Below are positions 53,369 to 62,188 of a DNA stretch of 64,000 bases, in pieces. A program made the position numbers and the translations under genes. The notes under the pieces are model-generated. The model did not search any database and had not been told where the DNA came from. It saw nothing but the letters and a program-made list of their open reading frames with translations. The DNA comes from Rhizobium sophoriradicis (lineage in GTDB: Bacteria; Pseudomonadota; Alphaproteobacteria; Rhizobiales; Rhizobiaceae): positions 62,001 through 126,000 of the forward strand of contig NZ_RQIH01000013.1 in the NCBI RefSeq assembly GCF_003939025.1, written 5' to 3'. Numbering within the stretch: position 1 is the stretch's first letter; each line of letters opens with the position of its first letter.

Positions 53369-54001
53369 TCAGGCGTCCTTCTCGTCGAAGACGGAGTTGG
53401 TTTCGGCTTCGGCCGGCTTCGGCCCGCCCTTGGCGACACCGACCATGGCCGGGCGCAGCACGCGCTCGCCGATGGTGAAGCCTGCCTGCACGACCTGGAC
53501 GACCGTGTTGTTCGGCACCTCCGGGTTCGGCACCTCGAACATCGCCTGATGGAAATTGGGATCGAACTTCTGGCCGACGGGCTCGAGTTTGCGCACACCA
53601 TGGCGCTCGAGCGCCGACAGCATGGCACGCTCGGTCATCTCCACACCCTCGATCAGCGTGGTCAGGCCGGCATCGGCCGTGGCCTTGGCCTCCGGAGAGA
53701 TGGCATCCAGCGCCCGGCGCAGATTATCGGAGACGGCGAGCATGTCGCGGGCAAAACCGGCGACCGAATAGGACTTGGCGTCCTTGACCTCGCGCTCGGT
53801 GCGGCGGCGCAGATTGTCCATCTCGGCGGCAAGGCGCAGGTAGCGGTCGCGCAGTTCGCTGTTTTCGGCTTTCAGAAGCTCAAGCGGGTCTGGCTGGGCG
53901 GTCTCTTCCTGCACGATATCGTTCTCGACGTAGGCGGCAGCGTCGGCTGCGGAATCGGCCGCAGTTGCGTCAGGTCCGTTTTTCGTCGTTTCATCGATCA
54001 T
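53369..54001 (-). CDS. grpE: Nucleotide exchange factor GrpE
   Basis: A 210-residue co-chaperone that releases ADP from DnaK. The acidic N-terminus (about 1-45) leads into a long coiled coil (about 50-110), ending in the beta domain with GMEMTERAMLSALERHGV-like segment (GVEMTERAMLSAL) and KFDPNFHQAMFEV. It is typical except for a short tail (AEAETNSVFDEKDA). The sigma-32-like promoter is immediately upstream and hrcA follows in the same direction beyond a repeat. Confidence 0.95.
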   Translation of the reverse strand: MIDETTKNGPDATAADSAADAAAYVENDIVQEETAQPDPLELLKAENSELRDRYLRLAAEMDNLRRRTEREVKDAKSYSVAGFARDMLAVSDNLRRALDAISPEAKATADAGLTTLIEGVEMTERAMLSALERHGVRKLEPVGQKFDPNFHQAMFEVPNPEVPNNTVVQVVQAGFTIGERVLRPAMVGVAKGGPKPAEAETNSVFDEKDA

Positions 54002-54037
54002 GACGGTCTCCGGTTGGTGTCTTCAGATGCGCCCGAT

Positions 54038-54064
54038 ATCGAGGTTTGACCGAAAAAAATCAAG
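54038..54064 (-). promoter_or_regulatory. Sigma-32-type promoter candidate of grpE
   Basis: On the reverse strand CTTGAT, 15 bp, then CTCGATAT, with exactly the same spacing as the hsp20 promoter. The -10 part matches four of six positions. Confidence 0.55.
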
Positions 54065-54109
54065 TCTGCGTGACAAAGAAGCGAAAATTCCGCGGACTTG
54101 AGCGCTAAT

Positions 54110-54170
54110 GCATGTCGCCCGGAAGTGTGCCGCGGTTCCGGGATAACGACATGCATCAAAACAAAGAGCT
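54110..54170. repeat. Rhizobial intergenic repeat, copy B
   Basis: Inverse copy of the module at 46579-46638: GCATGTCG at one end, CGACATGC at the other, with CCGCGG in the middle and CAAAGAGC beyond. It ends 9 bp from the hrcA stop. Confidence 0.78.
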
Positions 54171-54178
54171 AAAGCGCG

Positions 54179-55267
54179 TCAAAGCGAATTGCGCGAAAGG
54201 CGGGAGACGAGCTGGGCGGTGTAATCCACCATCGGCACGATGCGGGAATAATTGAGCCGCGTCGGGCCGATGACGCCGACAGCGCCGACGATCCGATCGT
54301 CATCGTCACGATAGGGGGCGACGATCAGCGATGAGCCCGACAGCGAGAAGAGCTTGTTTTCCGAGCCGATGAAGATGCGCACGCCCGAGCCGCTCTCGGC
54401 CAGATTGAGGATCTCGATCAGGCTGTCCTTCTTTTCGAGATCGTCGAACAGCATGCGCAGCCGGTCGAGATCCTCGGCGCCACCGAGCCCTTCGAGCAGG
54501 TTGGCGCGGCCGCGAATGATCAGCTGGGCGGGCTTTCCTTCGTCCGGGCTGCCGGCCCAGACGGCGATGCCGCGCTCGACGAGATCGCGCGAGAGCGCAT
54601 CGAGCTCGTGGCGGACATCGTCCTTCAACCGGCTCAATTGTTTGCGCAGCTCCGGCAGGGTCTGGCCGGACATGTGTGCATTGAGGAAATTTGCCGCCTC
54701 CGTCAGCTGCGAGGAGGTGACACCGGCCGGCAGCTCGATGATGCGGTTTTCCACCTGGTCGTGATCGCCGACAAGCACGGCGAGCGCCTTTGTCGGCTCC
54801 AGCCGGATGAACTCGACATGTTTCAGCACCGGATCGCTCTTCGAGGTGATGACGAGGCCGGCGCCGCGCGAAATGCCCGACAGCATGCGGCTCGCCTCAT
54901 TCATCATCGATTCGACCGGATTGCCGCCGCTTTCGGCCCGCACCTGACGGTCGATATTTGCGCGCTCCTCGGCGGAGAGATCGCCGATTTGCATGAAGGC
55001 ATCGACGAAGAAGCGCAGGCCGATCTGGGTCGGCAGCCGGCCGGCGCTGACATGCGGCGAATAGATCAGGCCGAGTTCTTCGAGATCGCTCATGACGTTG
55101 CGCACCGAGGCCGGCGACAGCGACATCGGCAGGAGGCGGGATAGATTGCGCGAGCCGAGTGGTTCACCGCTTTCCAGATACCCTTCGACGATGCGGCGAA
55201 AGATTTCCCGGGAGCGCTCGTCCAGCACGGCAACGGCATCTGAAACCGACGTCGACCTGATGCCCAT
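54179..55267 (-). CDS. hrcA: Heat-inducible transcription repressor HrcA
   Basis: A 362-residue repressor of CIRCE-controlled chaperone genes such as groESL. N-terminal winged helix (about 20-95: AVLDERSREIFRRIVEGYLESGEPLGSR, SLSPASVRNVMSDLEELG), followed by a GAF-like domain to about 340. The ATG at 55267 (MGIRSTSVSD) is the rhizobial start; the in-frame extension overlapping the divergent rph leader is unlikely. It lies upstream of grpE on the same strand. I see no CIRCE element in the spacer to rph. Confidence 0.94.
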   Translation of the reverse strand: MGIRSTSVSDAVAVLDERSREIFRRIVEGYLESGEPLGSRNLSRLLPMSLSPASVRNVMSDLEELGLIYSPHVSAGRLPTQIGLRFFVDAFMQIGDLSAEERANIDRQVRAESGGNPVESMMNEASRMLSGISRGAGLVITSKSDPVLKHVEFIRLEPTKALAVLVGDHDQVENRIIELPAGVTSSQLTEAANFLNAHMSGQTLPELRKQLSRLKDDVRHELDALSRDLVERGIAVWAGSPDEGKPAQLIIRGRANLLEGLGGAEDLDRLRMLFDDLEKKDSLIEILNLAESGSGVRIFIGSENKLFSLSGSSLIVAPYRDDDDRIVGAVGVIGPTRLNYSRIVPMVDYTAQLVSRLSRNSL

Positions 55268-55393
55268 GAAGCTCTCGAACCCACACTGATGATGCTTCCC
55301 GAAAATATAGTCAAACTCAGCCCCGTGGCAAAAGGGAATTTGCAAATGGGCGCCGCCAATCGTAGAAGCGGTCAGCAACTCCAGGAGATAAGA

Positions 55394-56113
55394 ATGCGGC
55401 CTTCAGGCAGAAAAACCGACCAGATGCGCAAGGTCTCGTTCGAGCGCAACTTTTCCAAGCATGCGGAAGGCTCCTGCCTGGTGAAGTTCGGCGATACGCA
55501 TGTGCTGTGTACCGCAAGCCTCGAGGAAAAGACGCCGCCGTGGCTGCGCAATACCGGCAAGGGCTGGGTGACGGCCGAATACGGCATGCTGCCGCGGGCG
55601 ACTGGCGAACGCATGAAGCGCGAGGCGGCCGCCGGCAAGCAGGGTGGCCGCACCCAGGAAATCCAGCGGCTGATCGGCCGGTCCCTGCGCGCCGTCGTCG
55701 ATCTGCAGGCGCTCGGCGAACGGCAGATCACCCTCGATTGCGATGTCATCCAGGCCGATGGCGGCACGCGGACCGCGTCGATCACCGGTGGCTGGATCGC
55801 GCTTTACGATTGCCTGAAGTGGATGGAAAGCCGCAACATGATCAAGGTTGACCGGGTCCTGAAGGATCATGTTGCCGCCATCTCCTGCGGCGTCTTCGCC
55901 AGCCAGGCGGTGATCGACCTCGACTACCTCGAGGATTCCTCGGCTGAGACCGATGCCAATTTCGTCATGACCGGCGCCGGCGGCATCGTCGAGATCCAGG
56001 GCACGGCCGAAGGCACGCCGTTTACCGAAGAGGAATTCACCTCGCTGATGGGTCTTGCCAAGAACGGCATCGGCGAACTCGTCGCCCTGCAGAAACAGGC
56101 GATTGCGGGATGA
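55394..56113 (+). CDS. rph: Ribonuclease PH
   Basis: A 239-residue phosphorolytic 3'-5' exonuclease for tRNA 3' ends. MRPSGRKTDQMRKVSFERNF is the standard beginning, with GDTHVLCTASLEEKTPPWLR and the phosphate-binding RTQEIQRLIGRSLRAVVDL and DCDVIQADGGTRTASITG. The ATG at 55394 is chosen over in-frame ATGs 105 and more bp upstream. Overlaps the VOC gene by four bases. Divergent from hrcA. Confidence 0.96.
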   Translation: MRPSGRKTDQMRKVSFERNFSKHAEGSCLVKFGDTHVLCTASLEEKTPPWLRNTGKGWVTAEYGMLPRATGERMKREAAAGKQGGRTQEIQRLIGRSLRAVVDLQALGERQITLDCDVIQADGGTRTASITGGWIALYDCLKWMESRNMIKVDRVLKDHVAAISCGVFASQAVIDLDYLEDSSAETDANFVMTGAGGIVEIQGTAEGTPFTEEEFTSLMGLAKNGIGELVALQKQAIAG

Positions 56114-56535
56114 ACCCCATGCTGGAAGGCATGCTGGAAACGGCGCTTTATGCGCGGGATCTCGATGCGGCCGAGGTCTTCTACGAAGACGTTCTCGGAC
56201 TTGAAAAGATCACCCGTGCGGCCAACCGGCATGTCTTCTTCCGCTGCGGCCCCGGCGTGCTGCTGATCTTCAACCCCGAGGAAACGGTCAAGCCGCCGGC
56301 GCCCAATGCGCTGCAGGTGCCGCCGCACGGCACGAGCGGCCAGGGCCATGCCTGCTTCCGGGTCGCCGGCCGCAATATCGATGCGATGGCCGAACGGCTG
56401 AAAGCGGCAGGTGTGGCGATCGAATCCGAGGTGCATTGGCCGAATGGCGGCCGCTCGATCTATTTCCGCGATCCGGCCGGCAACAGCCTGGAATGCGCGG
56501 AGGCGAAAATCTGGGGCATCGAACAGGATATCTGA
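56110..56535 (+). CDS. VOC-family (glyoxalase/bleomycin-resistance type) protein
   Basis: A 141-residue metalloenzyme-fold protein with two beta-alpha-beta modules: ETALYARDLDAAEVFYEDVLGLEKI and the closing RSIYFRDPAGNSLECAE. Sandwiched by four-base overlap with rph and by zero-gap junction with rdgB, so it is in the rph-rdgB-hemW operon. Possible role in detoxification is unproven. Confidence 0.88.
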   Translation: MNPMLEGMLETALYARDLDAAEVFYEDVLGLEKITRAANRHVFFRCGPGVLLIFNPEETVKPPAPNALQVPPHGTSGQGHACFRVAGRNIDAMAERLKAAGVAIESEVHWPNGGRSIYFRDPAGNSLECAEAKIWGIEQDI

Positions 56536-57180
56536 ATGCGCAAGCTTGAAACGAAGACCATCGTTGTCGCCAGCCACAATGCCGGCAAGATCCGCGAGAT
56601 CCAGGAACTGATCGGGCCGCTCGGCTTCACCGCAAAATCGGCAGCCGAGCTGAATTTCGTCGAGCCCGACGAAACCGGCACCAGCTTTGAGGAAAATGCG
56701 ACGATCAAGGCGGTCGCCTCCGCCCATGCCGCCGGCATGCCGGCGCTGTCGGACGATTCCGGGCTGGTGGTCGATGCGCTCGGCGGCGATCCCGGCGTCT
56801 ACACCGCCAATTGGGCGGAAAGAGCCGACGGCACCCGCGATTTCGACATGGCGATGGCGAAGGTGGAAAAGGCGCTGCAGGATGCCGGCGCCACGACGCC
56901 TGAACAGCGCACCGCGCGTTTTGTCAGCGTGCTCTGCCTCGCCTGGCCGGACGGGCATACCGAACTCTTCCGCGGCGAAGTGGAAGGCAATGTCGTCTGG
57001 CCGCCGCGCGGCACGCAGGGCTTCGGCTACGATCCGGTCTTCCAGCCGGAGGGTTACGGCGTTACCTTCGGTGAGATGAGCGGCGAGGAAAAACACGGCT
57101 GGAATATCGGCAAGCCGCAGGCGCTGTCGCACCGGGCGCGCGCCTTCAAACTCTTCGTCGAAACCTGCCTGGAGGCATAA
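56536..57180 (+). CDS. rdgB: dITP/XTP pyrophosphatase (HAM1 family)
   Basis: A 214-residue house-cleaning enzyme that hydrolyses dITP, ITP and XTP to monophosphates. IVVASHNAGKIREIQELIGP is the opening motif (S/T-x-N-x-G-K), ALSDDSGLVVDALGG binds metal, and GFGYDPVFQPEG and HRARAFKLF are late signatures. Length usual. It abuts the upstream VOC gene and lies 9 bp before hemW. Confidence 0.95.
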   Translation: MRKLETKTIVVASHNAGKIREIQELIGPLGFTAKSAAELNFVEPDETGTSFEENATIKAVASAHAAGMPALSDDSGLVVDALGGDPGVYTANWAERADGTRDFDMAMAKVEKALQDAGATTPEQRTARFVSVLCLAWPDGHTELFRGEVEGNVVWPPRGTQGFGYDPVFQPEGYGVTFGEMSGEEKHGWNIGKPQALSHRARAFKLFVETCLEA

Positions 57181-57189
57181 GGTCACCAC

Positions 57190-58392
57190 GTGGACAATTT
57201 CGATACGCCAGGCTCCCCGCGCGATGCAGCGCTGCTGCCCGATACCGGCGAGCCCGGCTTCGGCGTCTATGTCCATTGGCCCTTCTGCGCGGCGAAGTGT
57301 CCCTATTGCGACTTCAACAGCCATGTGCGCCACCAGCCGGTGGATCAGGAGCGCTTTGCCGCCGCCTTCCTGAAGGAGACGGCGGCGGTGCGGGCGATGA
57401 GCGGGCCGAAGACGGTGACGAGCATCTTCCTCGGCGGCGGCACGCCCTCGCTGATGCATCCGGAAACGGTTTCCGCCATTCTCGACGGCATTGCCCGGCA
57501 CTGGCACGTGCCTGACGGTATCGAGATCACCATGGAGGCCAATCCATCAAGCGTCGAGGCCGAACGCTTCCGGGGCTACCGGGCAGCCGGCGTCAATCGC
57601 GTCTCGCTCGGCGTGCAGGCGCTTGATGATCGGGATCTGAAATTTCTCGGCCGGCTGCATGATGTCGCCGATGCGCTGAAGGCGATCCGGCTAGCGCGCG
57701 ACATTTTTCCGCGCATGTCCTTCGACCTCATCTATGCCCGGCCGAACCAGACGGTCGAGGAATGGGAACGCGAGCTGAAAGAGGCAATATCCTATGCGGT
57801 CGACCATCTTTCGCTTTATCAGCTGACCATCGAGGAAGGCACGCCCTTCTACGGTCTGCACAAGGCGGGCAAGCTGATCGTGCCGGATGGCGAGCAATCG
57901 GCTGTGCTCTATGAGGCGACGCAGGAGATCACCGCGCGTGAGGGCATGCCCGCCTATGAGGTCTCCAACCACGCCAGGCCGGGTGCGGAAAGCCGGCACA
58001 ATCTGACCTACTGGCGTTACGGCGATTATGCCGGCATCGGGCCGGGCGCGCACGGCCGGCTGACGCGCGGCCGCGAGAAGATCGCGACGGCGACCGAGCG
58101 CAAGCCGGAAGCCTGGCTCGACATGGTCGAGCAGGACGGCCACGGCATTCTCGATGAGGAGCGGCTGGGTTATGAGGAGCAGTCCGACGAATTGCTGCTG
58201 ATGGGACTGCGGCTCCGGGAAGGTGTCGATCTCGCCCGCTGGCAGCAGCTTTCCGGCCGCGAGCTCGACCCGAAGCGCGAAGAATTCCTGCTTGAGCATA
58301 AATTCATCGAGCGGATCGGCAATTCACGGCTGCGCTGCACACCGGCCGGCATGCTGATCCTCGATTCCGTGGTCGCCGACCTCGCCTGTTGA
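57190..58392 (+). CDS. hemW: Heme chaperone HemW (radical SAM, coproporphyrinogen oxidase-like)
   Basis: A 400-residue radical-SAM protein. Its Fe4S4-binding CAAKCPYCDFNSH is close to the N-terminus, and SIFLGGGTPSLMHPE and HLSLYQLTIEEGTPF are family typical. The old name was HemN-like, but the wider HemW group binds and transfers heme rather than oxidising coproporphyrinogen. GTG start. rdgB-hemW is a conserved pair. Confidence 0.93.
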   Translation: MDNFDTPGSPRDAALLPDTGEPGFGVYVHWPFCAAKCPYCDFNSHVRHQPVDQERFAAAFLKETAAVRAMSGPKTVTSIFLGGGTPSLMHPETVSAILDGIARHWHVPDGIEITMEANPSSVEAERFRGYRAAGVNRVSLGVQALDDRDLKFLGRLHDVADALKAIRLARDIFPRMSFDLIYARPNQTVEEWERELKEAISYAVDHLSLYQLTIEEGTPFYGLHKAGKLIVPDGEQSAVLYEATQEITAREGMPAYEVSNHARPGAESRHNLTYWRYGDYAGIGPGAHGRLTRGREKIATATERKPEAWLDMVEQDGHGILDEERLGYEEQSDELLLMGLRLREGVDLARWQQLSGRELDPKREEFLLEHKFIERIGNSRLRCTPAGMLILDSVVADLAC

Positions 58393-58465
58393 TATCGGAC
58401 AACGGATTGTTTCCAGCGCGGCGATAACCTTACCGCCGCGCCGATATCATTTTCAGCCGTGGCCG

Positions 58466-58509
58466 CTGCATAATTCCTTAAATCGAAATCGATTTAAGGA
58501 ATTATGCAG
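58466..58509. repeat. Perfect 20-bp-arm palindrome after hemW
   Basis: CTGCATAATTCCTTAAATCG pairs without mismatch to its complement across an AAAT loop. AT-rich, unlike the region. No T-run follows. Confidence 0.9.
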
Positions 58510-58511
58510 CA

Positions 58512-58565
58512 ATTCAAATTGCTACAGCGTCCTTTGCGCGCCTGAAGAGACGCGCGGCGCTGTAG
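58512..58565. repeat. Dispersed GC-rich palindromic repeat, copy 3
   Basis: TACAGCGTC at one end and GACGCGCGGCGCTGTA at the other, with GCGCGCCTGAAGAG between, related to copies at 7797-7846 and 37335-37365. It overlaps the last codons of the saccharopine-dehydrogenase-like gene. Confidence 0.78.
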
Positions 58566-59634
58566 TAGCGCCCGCCTTGAACAGGCTGCCGGTCGGCGTC
58601 TTCAGGAACATCTCCAGCGGAATATGCTCCTGGTGCAGGAAGCCGGTCGCCGGCAACAGCCCGTCACGGACCATCTCGATGACGGCGACGACCGAAGCCG
58701 ATGTCGTCCAGGCGATCGCCGTGCGGCGCGCGCCGGCAATCTCGATCGGATAATAGGCGCGCACGAATTCCTTGCGGCGCAGGCTGCCATTCTCCGTCCC
58801 CTCGGCGGCGACATGGACATAGACGACATCGTCTTCAACAGGCGGCTTTGCATTGGTCAGGATCTCGCCGGCGAGCTTGCGCTTGTCGCGCATCAACAGC
58901 TCATGGAAGAAGAAGTTCATCAGCTCCATATGGCCGGGGTAACGCATCGTCTTGTAGTCGAGATTGTCGATCTTACCGAGCATGGTGTCGCACATGGTGC
59001 CAAGCCCGCCCGAGGTGGTGAAGGCTTCGAGCTTGACGCCGCCGACATAGACCGTCTCATGCCATTCCATCGGCGAGACCAGCTTGCGCACACCGCCCTC
59101 GATGACCTCGCAATCGTTCAGATATTCGTTGACGACGCCCTCCGGCGACCAGTTGAAGGCATACCCGAGGAGGCCTGTGGGATGCTGCGGCAGGGCGCCC
59201 ACACGCATGCGGATCGAGCGGCAGCGCTCGAAACCGTCGGCAAGGCTTGCCCCGACGATGCCGACGAACCCCGGCGCCAGGCCGCATTGCGGCGCCATCA
59301 GGCCGCGCGCTGTCTTCGACAGTTCGATGATGAAATTGGTGGTGGGAACGTCTTCGGTAAGATCGAAATAATGGATGCCGGCAAGATGGGCGGCGCGGGC
59401 CAGTTCGATGTTCAGATGGTAGGGAAGGCAGGAGAGCACCGCCTCGACGGTGGAGAGCAGTTCGCCGATCACCTCAGCGTCGGAAATATCGCCGGCGCGG
59501 CACTTGAAGGGCAAATCGCCCAGCGGCAATTGTGCATCGACGCCGATGACCTCGAAGCCGCCTTCATGCAACAGCGTCGCCGCCAGCCGTCCGACCTTGC
59601 CCAGGCCGAGAACGGCGATCCTTTTGAAACTCAT
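58522..59634 (-). CDS. Saccharopine dehydrogenase-family oxidoreductase
   Basis: A 370-residue protein with an N-terminal Rossmann domain (KRIAVLGLGKVGRLAATLLHEGG), the conserved SCLPYHLNIELARAAHLAGIHYFDLTED, and a C-terminal saccharopine-dehydrogenase-like catalytic domain (GLAPGFVGIVGASLADGFE). It may work in lysine catabolism, or it may be the related carboxynorspermidine/homospermidine-type enzyme. ATG at 59634 gives MSFKRIAVLGLGK. Its last 13 or so codons come from the palindromic repeat, so the C-terminus may vary between strains. dnaA is upstream of it on the same strand. Confidence 0.85.
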   Translation of the reverse strand: MSFKRIAVLGLGKVGRLAATLLHEGGFEVIGVDAQLPLGDLPFKCRAGDISDAEVIGELLSTVEAVLSCLPYHLNIELARAAHLAGIHYFDLTEDVPTTNFIIELSKTARGLMAPQCGLAPGFVGIVGASLADGFERCRSIRMRVGALPQHPTGLLGYAFNWSPEGVVNEYLNDCEVIEGGVRKLVSPMEWHETVYVGGVKLEAFTTSGGLGTMCDTMLGKIDNLDYKTMRYPGHMELMNFFFHELLMRDKRKLAGEILTNAKPPVEDDVVYVHVAAEGTENGSLRRKEFVRAYYPIEIAGARRTAIAWTTSASVVAVIEMVRDGLLPATGFLHQEHIPLEMFLKTPTGSLFKAGATTAPRVSSGAQRTL

Positions 59635-59745
59635 GCATATCCTCCCACGCGCCCGCTTCAGCGCATTCATTTTGTCCGATGCGCGCCGCTTCAGATCGGA
59701 CGGGCACGGAATGGCCGGAGGTATAGAATAAAAAGCTTATAAAGG

Positions 59746-59771
59746 AAAACGGCCGGAATCGCTTCCGGCCG
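59746..59771 (-). terminator. Rho-independent terminator of dnaA
   Basis: A 9-bp stem CGGCCGGAA/TTCCGGCCG with a 4-base loop, then four T on the reverse strand. It begins 26 bp beyond the dnaA stop. Confidence 0.85.
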
Positions 59772-59796
59772 CCGAATGTCCTGGAAAATCCACCAA

Positions 59797-61347
59797 TTAT
59801 TCGTTGATCAGCCGCTTCAGCAGCTCGATTTCGTGGGAAAGCTTGGTGTCTCCCGATATCAGCTCCTCGATCTTGCGCACGGCATGCAGCACGGTCGTGT
59901 GATCGCGCCCGCCGAAACGGCGGCCGATCTCGGGGAAGGAGCGCGGCGTCAGCGTTTTCGAAAGATACATGGCGATCTGGCGCGGCTTGACGATGACGCG
60001 GGTGCGGCGATTGGAGACCAGTTCCTGACGCGAGACATTGTAATGCCGGGCGACGATGCGCTGGATATCCTCGATGCGGACACGGCGCGGTTCGCCGGAG
60101 CCGACGAGATGAGCAAGCAGTTCGTCGACGCGCTCGATCGACAGGTTCGGCTCGAAGGAGCGGCGGAAGATCAGCTGGTTGAAGGCGCCTTCGAGTTCGC
60201 GGCCGCTGGCCGTGATGTTGCGGGCGACGTGCTGGAGCAGATCGGCCGGAATTTCGAGCGACGGATCCTCCTGGCGGGCAGCCGCAAGGCGCCGCTTGAG
60301 GATTTCGAGACGCATTTCGTAATCCGGCGCGTCGAGTTCGATCGCCACACCGCCCTGCAGGCGCGAGCGGACGCGGGGATCGAGCGATTCCAGCTCCCAA
60401 GGCGCGCGGTCGGCGGCGACGACGACCTGCTTGGCGCTGTCGAGCAGCATGTTGAGGAGATGGCAGAATTCATGCTGGATCATCTTGCCCTGCAGGAACT
60501 GCATGTCGTCGATGATCAAGAGGTCGATGTTGCGCAGCGAATCCTTCAGCGTCAGCGCGTCGTTGTCGCGGATTGCGGTGGCGAAGCGCCACATGAAATA
60601 TTCCGCCGTCAGATAGACGACGCGCAGAGCCCGCGGGTTCTGCACCGCCGCATTGGCGATCGCCTGCAGCAGGTGGGTCTTGCCGAGCCCCACCGTCGAA
60701 TGGACAAAGAGCGGATTGAAGCGCACGGCGCCGGAACCGGCTTCCGCGATCGTCTTGGCAGCTGCAAGCGCAACGCGGTTCGAGCTGCCTTCCACGAAGG
60801 TATCGAAGGTGAAACGGCTATCGAGCGGCGAACCGAAGAGCGGCGAACCCAGGCTTGCCGGCCTTGCGGCGGCAGCAGCCGAAACCGCCTGCTGCACGGC
60901 CTGGCTGGCCGGCTGGGCGCTTGCCGGGCGGCGCATCTGCGCGGGAGCGGCCGGCTCGGGCTGGACCGCCTCGTCGGCGCCCTTCATGCCGCTGCGCGTT
61001 GCCGTGCGCACCAGGATTTCGATCTTCAAGATTTCCGGATCTTCGGCCTGGAACAGACCGGTGATGAGATCGAGATAACGATTGTTGATCCACGACTTCA
61101 GGAAGGTCGTGGGAACCGAAAGGCGAACGACGCTCTTCGATACCGAATGCAGTTTCAACCTGGCAAACCAGCTGGCATAGACGTCAGGACCGACCTGGGC
61201 CTTCAAGCGCGCGCTGACGCGCTCAAACAATATGCTCTGCTTCATTTCCGCCTTTACTTCTCCCATTTCAAGGCGAATGGAGCCGAACGCCTGCGGTGCC
61301 GCATCCCCATTGTCGTGCCCGCCTGCCGTCATCGTATTCATCTGCAT
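59797..61347 (-). CDS. dnaA: Chromosomal replication initiator DnaA
   Basis: A 516-residue initiator. Domain I (about 30-110) carries SWINNRYLDLI; domain II is a variable linker (PAAPAQMRRPASAQPASQ); the AAA+ domain III has Walker A VGLGKTHLLQAIAN and Walker B LLIIDDMQFLQGK; domain IV has the DnaA signature GRRFGGRDHTTVLHAVRKI. ATG at 61347 has AGGCGG 5 bp before it. The 840-bp spacer upstream up to rpsT has regulatory-looking features. dnaA is monocistronic by its terminator. Confidence 0.97.
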   Translation of the reverse strand: MQMNTMTAGGHDNGDAAPQAFGSIRLEMGEVKAEMKQSILFERVSARLKAQVGPDVYASWFARLKLHSVSKSVVRLSVPTTFLKSWINNRYLDLITGLFQAEDPEILKIEILVRTATRSGMKGADEAVQPEPAAPAQMRRPASAQPASQAVQQAVSAAAAARPASLGSPLFGSPLDSRFTFDTFVEGSSNRVALAAAKTIAEAGSGAVRFNPLFVHSTVGLGKTHLLQAIANAAVQNPRALRVVYLTAEYFMWRFATAIRDNDALTLKDSLRNIDLLIIDDMQFLQGKMIQHEFCHLLNMLLDSAKQVVVAADRAPWELESLDPRVRSRLQGGVAIELDAPDYEMRLEILKRRLAAARQEDPSLEIPADLLQHVARNITASGRELEGAFNQLIFRRSFEPNLSIERVDELLAHLVGSGEPRRVRIEDIQRIVARHYNVSRQELVSNRRTRVIVKPRQIAMYLSKTLTPRSFPEIGRRFGGRDHTTVLHAVRKIEELISGDTKLSHEIELLKRLINE

Positions 61348-62188
61348 AGTGCCGCCTTTCAATTCCACCGGCCGGCCTCCGCTAAAACAGCCGCCCGAGC
61401 ATTCCCCGCCTTTGACGGGCTAGCGGCATCCTCATGAAGCCGCTCGCCTGCCGGTTCACTCAAACACGGCACAGAACTCCGGTGCAGGGACCGCGTTCAT
61501 GCGGTACCTTCATCGGCTTTCCATGCCAGGCTGGCGGTCAAACCTCGTTTTCGGCCGACCAGCCCGAACGCAATATTACTATCCCCTATCCCGCAGCCTC
61601 ACGTTTAACGTGTGGTTGCCATAGGCACAAAACATCCCTGCCCCGTAACAGCCACGTTACGGCTCAAATCCGTCGAGTGCTTGAAAAAACGGAAGCGCAA
61701 GGCTCCGTAACAAATGGTACAAACCTATCGCCCTGCCGACGTGGCAGTTAAGACCGAGCCTCTGCAGGTGATGTCCGCGCCCTTTGTTGGAAGCCATTTA
61801 GGCAGGATCAAATGGCAAGATCAACGATGAATTTTACGCAAAATTAAGATGCGGCCATTGACTCCGCCCGCCCTTTTCGGGCGTCACACCACCGTCAAAA
61901 AAGAATCGCTTTTGAATCAAGGAGATTCCCCGTTCGGGCTATTTTGACACGCAATGAAAGAAAAAAAATAAAAATCTTCTTGACTCGCCCAGGGTCACCG
62001 GAGCGCAGGCCAGAGTCGCGCGGCGCCGAAGCATCCTATCGCAAGCCATTGTTTTTTATGAACTTTTCCTGTCATGGCGGTGACACGAAACAGTCGTGCG
62101 ATTAACCATGAAGAGGCCAAACAGCGGAATCGAAAAAGCCCGGTAAAATTACCGGGCTAATCATAACGAGGAGGTCGTTAATGGAAGA
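61348..62188. promoter_or_regulatory. dnaA leader region with seven GANTC sites
   Basis: No gene supported in 840 bp. GANTC occurs at 61859, 61902, 61913, 61923, 61981, 62012 and 62127. There is a near-CtrA half-site pair (TTTA-N7-TTAA, 61832-61846) and a 13-bp palindrome CACGTTTAACGTG at 61600-61612. No perfect DnaA box seen. Confidence 0.6.
62132..62158 (-). terminator. Rho-independent terminator of rpsT
   Basis: A perfect 10-bp stem AGCCCGGTAA/TTACCGGGCT with a 2-base loop, followed on the reverse strand by a T-run (four or more). It begins about 30 bp past the rpsT stop. Confidence 0.9.

Noticed and set aside
55268..55393. CIRCE operator between hrcA and rph
   Set aside because: No TTAGCACTC-N9-GAGTGCTAA-like repeat in the spacer.
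61348..62188. Chromosome origin of replication next to dnaA
   Set aside because: No DnaA-box cluster or strong AT-rich unwinding region. In rhizobia oriC is reported near hemE, not near dnaA-rpsT.
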